NCBI GenBank assembly: GCA_041476545.1
Contig: JBGOTP010000260.1
Span: 1-7,741, forward strand
Direction of reading: 5' to 3'
DNA: 7,741 bases
From: JBGOTP01 sp041476545
GTDB lineage: Bacteria; Acidobacteriota; Vicinamibacteria; Vicinamibacterales; CAVVIG01
Shown here: positions 5,373 through 7,741 of the stretch, one piece after another
Position numbering within the stretch: the stretch's first letter is position 1
Layout of the letters: each line of letters begins with the position of its first letter
Notes under the pieces: generated by a model
Databases searched by the model: none
What the model was told of the DNA's origin: nothing
The model's input: only the letters and a program-made list of their open reading frames with translations
Translations under genes and position numbers: made by a program

Positions 5373-6356
5373 ATGCCCATCGAACACGGCGACGGCCGCC
5401 AGTCGTCCGGACGTCGCGCGCTCATGATCACCGCGAAACTCGTGGTCAGCGGCGTCCTGCTCGCGCTCCTTCTGTCGAGAGTGGACGTGGGGGGACTCTG
5501 GGTGAGCACCAGGAGTGCGTCGGTGTCCTGGCTCCTTGTCGCCCTGGCGTTGTATGCGATCTCGTTTGCCTGCGCGACCTGGCGGTGGCACTTGCTGCTC
5601 GGGGTTCAAGACGTCCAGATGCCGCGTCGCGCGCTGCTCGGCTCGTACCTGGTCGCCGCGTTCTTCAACAATTTTCTGCCGAGCAACATCGGGGGTGACG
5701 TCGTCCGCATTCGCGACACCGCGGGGTCCGCGGGTTCGAAGACGCTGGCGACGACGGTGGTGCTCGTCGATCGCGTCATGGGCCTGATGGCGCTCGTGCT
5801 CGTGGCGGCGTTTGGCGCGACGATGGCCGCGACCACGTGGGGACGGGCACCGTCGCCCATCTGGCCGTCGTGGCTCTGGGCAGGCTTTGCCATCGGCGCC
5901 GCGGCGATCGTGCCGGCGCTGCTGGCTCCGGCCGCCGTCGCGCGGCTGCTTGGTCCCCTGACGAAGCTGCATCCGACGTGGGTCGGTGAAAGAATTGAAA
6001 CACTCACCGGCGCATTGGCGCGGTTTGGCGAGCATCCCGGGGCGATGGCCGGATGTTTTACCGGGGCGATCGCGGTCCAGGGACTTCTAGTCGTGTACTA
6101 TCTGGCCGTCGTGCGCGCCCTCCACATGCCCGTCACGGTGTGGGATCTGGCGGTCATCGTGCCCGTCTCCTTCGTCGTCCAGCTCGTGCCCATTTCCGTG
6201 AATGGCTTCGGCGTGCGCGAGGCCACCTTCTCGCTCTATTTCACGCGGCTTCATCTGCCCATCCAGTCGGCCGTGCTCATGTCGCTCGTCGCGACGGTGC
6301 TGATGATGATGTTCTCGCTGACCGGTGCGGCGGTGTACGTCTCCCGCAACCGATAG
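5373..6356 (+). CDS. Flippase-like integral membrane protein (LPG-synthase TM / UPF0104 family)
   Basis: The 327-aa protein has about eight predicted membrane segments (approximately 18-37, 52-70, 87-105, 127-152, 167-190, 225-248, 257-275, 299-323). Family marks are NNFLPSNIGGDVVR at 99-112, DRVMGL at 133-138 and PISVNGFGVRE at 273-283. This is the membrane part found in MprF-type lysylphosphatidylglycerol synthases, but the soluble catalytic domain is absent. Stand-alone members commonly sit in glycan and glycolipid loci and are proposed to move or handle lipid-linked intermediates; the activity here is inferred from context only. ATG at 5373 has a poor ribosome site. Met18 (5424), just before the first membrane helix, is an alternative that would remove a polar 17-residue leader. 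It is divergent from the methyltransferase and convergent with the ligase-like gene. Confidence 0.9.
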   Translation: MPIEHGDGRQSSGRRALMITAKLVVSGVLLALLLSRVDVGGLWVSTRSASVSWLLVALALYAISFACATWRWHLLLGVQDVQMPRRALLGSYLVAAFFNNFLPSNIGGDVVRIRDTAGSAGSKTLATTVVLVDRVMGLMALVLVAAFGATMAATTWGRAPSPIWPSWLWAGFAIGAAAIVPALLAPAAVARLLGPLTKLHPTWVGERIETLTGALARFGEHPGAMAGCFTGAIAVQGLLVVYYLAVVRALHMPVTVWDLAVIVPVSFVVQLVPISVNGFGVREATFSLYFTRLHLPIQSAVLMSLVATVLMMMFSLTGAAVYVSRNR

Positions 6357-6358
6357 AC

Positions 6359-6371
6359 GGAGCCCGGCTCC
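6359..6371. terminator. Short GC hairpin between convergent genes, weak terminator candidate
   Basis: GGAGCC-C-GGCTCC is a perfect inverted repeat filling most of the 20 nt between the two convergent stop codons. With a realistic 3-nt loop it gives a 5-bp stem. There is no T run on either side, so intrinsic termination is doubtful. Confidence 0.25.
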
Positions 6372-6376
6372 TGCAC

Positions 6377-7741
6377 CTATTGCGACTCCAGAAATTCCCA
6401 CTGCATGGTCAGTCCCACCTTCGGCCGTTTCGTCTCCGGTGAGGCGAACGTTCGATCGACGCGTGTCTCGAGAATGAAGCGCTTGTGGTCCTTTGGGACC
6501 GGTATCAGATGGGTCAACGGTGCGTTTCGTGGAAACTGCCTGTGAGTGAGCCGGCGACCGTCGACCCACACGTCGACACTGACGGGATGTGTGTCGGCGT
6601 CTGGATGTTCCACCCAGAGGGTCAGCCGCAACGTGGATGTCAACGCCGGTAGCACCGTCAATGCGTGCCGGCTCGTTTGCGTGCCGCCTGAACTTCCCTG
6701 CATCGATTGATAGAGGCCGTACTCGTAGGCGGCGTCCAGTCGCATTGCCACGTACGGCGGCCGAAGCTCTCTCCAGGCCGCGTACGCGGTCGCCGCCGTA
6801 AACACCAGGGCGAGTATCAGTGCGGCCTTCAGCGGCCGGCGCGCGTCGTATTCGACTTGCGCGTTCTGTCCCCCACGCGCACCATCGTTCATCAGCAACA
6901 GCCAGAAGGCCAACGTCCAGACGGTCAGCGCCACGAACAGGTTCTGGCTGGGCATGCCCAGGAGCGACGCCAGGCCGAAGCCGGTAATCGTGTATCTGGC
7001 GACGAGCGAGGGCGCGTGCGACTCCGGCCGTGGGCATCTGGTGACGAGGGCCGCCACGAGCAGCACGCACCACCAGATCCAGCCAACGCTTCCGAGGACA
7101 CCGAGTTCCGCGAACTGGTGCCGGAACCAGTTCTGAGCGTTGTCGGGCGGGATTCGAAATTTCCGCAGGGCAAAGACATAGTCGGAGGATAGGAGGTCGT
7201 ACGCGCCAACACCAACGCCTTGAAGGGGTTCGTCGGCGATCATGGCCATCGCCGCCGTGCCATACCCTTCGCGAGCCCACAGCTTCTGGGCGGCATACCG
7301 GATGTCTGCCAATGAATGCCCCGGCAGAACCTCCGAGAGGCGTCGGAGCGGGCCTCCCACCGACGGCGACAGCGCCGTCCCCGCGGCCAACAGCAGCGCG
7401 AGCGTCACGATCGCCGCGACGAGCAGCTTCCGCACGTTGGCTCGTCCGCTGAGGGCCATGTGTGCGAACGCGCCCAATCCCACGAGCGCACACAGCAGAT
7501 CGGTTCGAGACCCGGTCACCCATGTACTGACAATGAGGGCGACACCACTGAGCGCGCATACAACCGTGGCCACGCTGGATCGACCGCGCATCGCAAAGTA
7601 GAACGCCATCGGCGCCCACAACGCCGTGAGCGCGCCGGAGGCATTCGCATCGGCCAGCGACCCGCTTGTCCGGCCGATCGCCGCCCAGATGCCAACATCG
7701 AGAAACGTCGGATCCACGAAGCCCTGATACACCGCGACGAG
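6377..7741 (-). CDS. O-antigen ligase/polymerase-like membrane protein with C-terminal extra domain, partial (N-terminus beyond window)
   Basis: The frame is open through the right edge (455 codons visible); the GTG at 7732 is internal, so the start and several membrane helices are missing. Seen here are multiple hydrophobic helices, TGSRTDLL at 76-83, a large extracytoplasmic loop about 120-200 with GVGVGAYD, then DNAQNWFRHQFAELG at 200-214. The last resembles the H/N...ELG..G signature of the Wzy_C (WaaL/Wzy/PglL) family. Such proteins join or polymerise lipid-linked glycans at the periplasmic face. After a last helix at about 303-323, the final 128 residues (6377-6763) form a non-membrane, strand-rich, probably periplasmic domain. 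That tail is longer than in classical WaaL. Ligase and polymerase cannot be separated by sequence reading. Stop is TAG. A 510-aa out-of-frame reading over 6087-7619 on the same strand lacks any such features. Confidence 0.85.
   Translation of the reverse strand, partial: LVAVYQGFVDPTFLDVGIWAAIGRTSGSLADANASGALTALWAPMAFYFAMRGRSSVATVVCALSGVALIVSTWVTGSRTDLLCALVGLGAFAHMALSGRANVRKLLVAAIVTLALLLAAGTALSPSVGGPLRRLSEVLPGHSLADIRYAAQKLWAREGYGTAAMAMIADEPLQGVGVGAYDLLSSDYVFALRKFRIPPDNAQNWFRHQFAELGVLGSVGWIWWCVLLVAALVTRCPRPESHAPSLVARYTITGFGLASLLGMPSQNLFVALTVWTLAFWLLLMNDGARGGQNAQVEYDARRPLKAALILALVFTAATAYAAWRELRPPYVAMRLDAAYEYGLYQSMQGSSGGTQTSRHALTVLPALTSTLRLTLWVEHPDADTHPVSVDVWVDGRRLTHRQFPRNAPLTHLIPVPKDHKRFILETRVDRTFASPETKRPKVGLTMQWEFLESQ

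Noticed and set aside
5331..6035. Minus-strand open frame of 234 codons overlapping the divergent promoter
   Set aside because: It is antisense to the flippase-like gene; low-complexity Arg/His/Gln composition and no domain.
6087..7619. Minus-strand open frame of 510 codons, longer than the real gene beneath it
   Set aside because: It is out of frame with the ligase-like protein and partly antisense to the flippase gene. Its translation is Arg/Gly/His-rich without membrane helices or motifs.

Overview
The window is a compact, high-GC bacterial stretch of seven genes with no gap longer than 105 bases. GC-rich codon third positions, the style of the exported barrel protein and of the polysaccharide genes, and an atypical DapF active site suggest a soil-type Acidobacteriota (Vicinamibacteria-like) genome or metagenome contig. 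That placement is my inference, not something the sequence proves.

Layout. Six genes lie head to tail on the minus strand from about 5294 down to 1: a class I SAM methyltransferase (4533-5294), a GT4-type glycosyltransferase (3509-4531), tRNA 2-thiocytidine synthase TtcA (2613-3494), a signal-peptide-bearing predicted outer-membrane protein (1747-2616), an alpha/beta hydrolase (736-1641) and diaminopimelate epimerase DapF (1-711, cut by the window edge). The junctions are tight: methyltransferase to glycosyltransferase 1 nt, glycosyltransferase to ttcA 14 nt, ttcA to barrel an ATGA 4-nt overlap, hydrolase to dapF 24 nt. The only larger gap is 105 nt before the hydrolase. Diverging from the methyltransferase, on the plus strand, is a multi-spanning flippase-like membrane protein of the LPG-synthase-TM family (5373-6356). 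Converging on it from the right edge is a partial O-antigen ligase/polymerase-like protein (6377-7741, minus) with an extra C-terminal non-membrane domain.

How they fit together. The methyltransferase, glycosyltransferase, flippase-like protein and ligase/polymerase look like the end of a surface-polysaccharide or glycolipid assembly locus. The remaining genes are housekeeping or envelope functions (tRNA thiolation, outer-membrane barrel, hydrolase, lysine/peptidoglycan precursor synthesis). A 78-nt palindrome-rich region at 5295-5372 lies between the two divergent transcripts and is the most likely control point.

I found no mobile element, CRISPR array, tRNA, rRNA or recognisable defence system, and no clear new multi-gene system. 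The points most worth a second look are the Ser-for-Cys change plus insertion in DapF, the C-terminal domain of the ligase-like protein, the operator-like palindromes in the divergent promoter region, and the coupling of ttcA to an exported protein.
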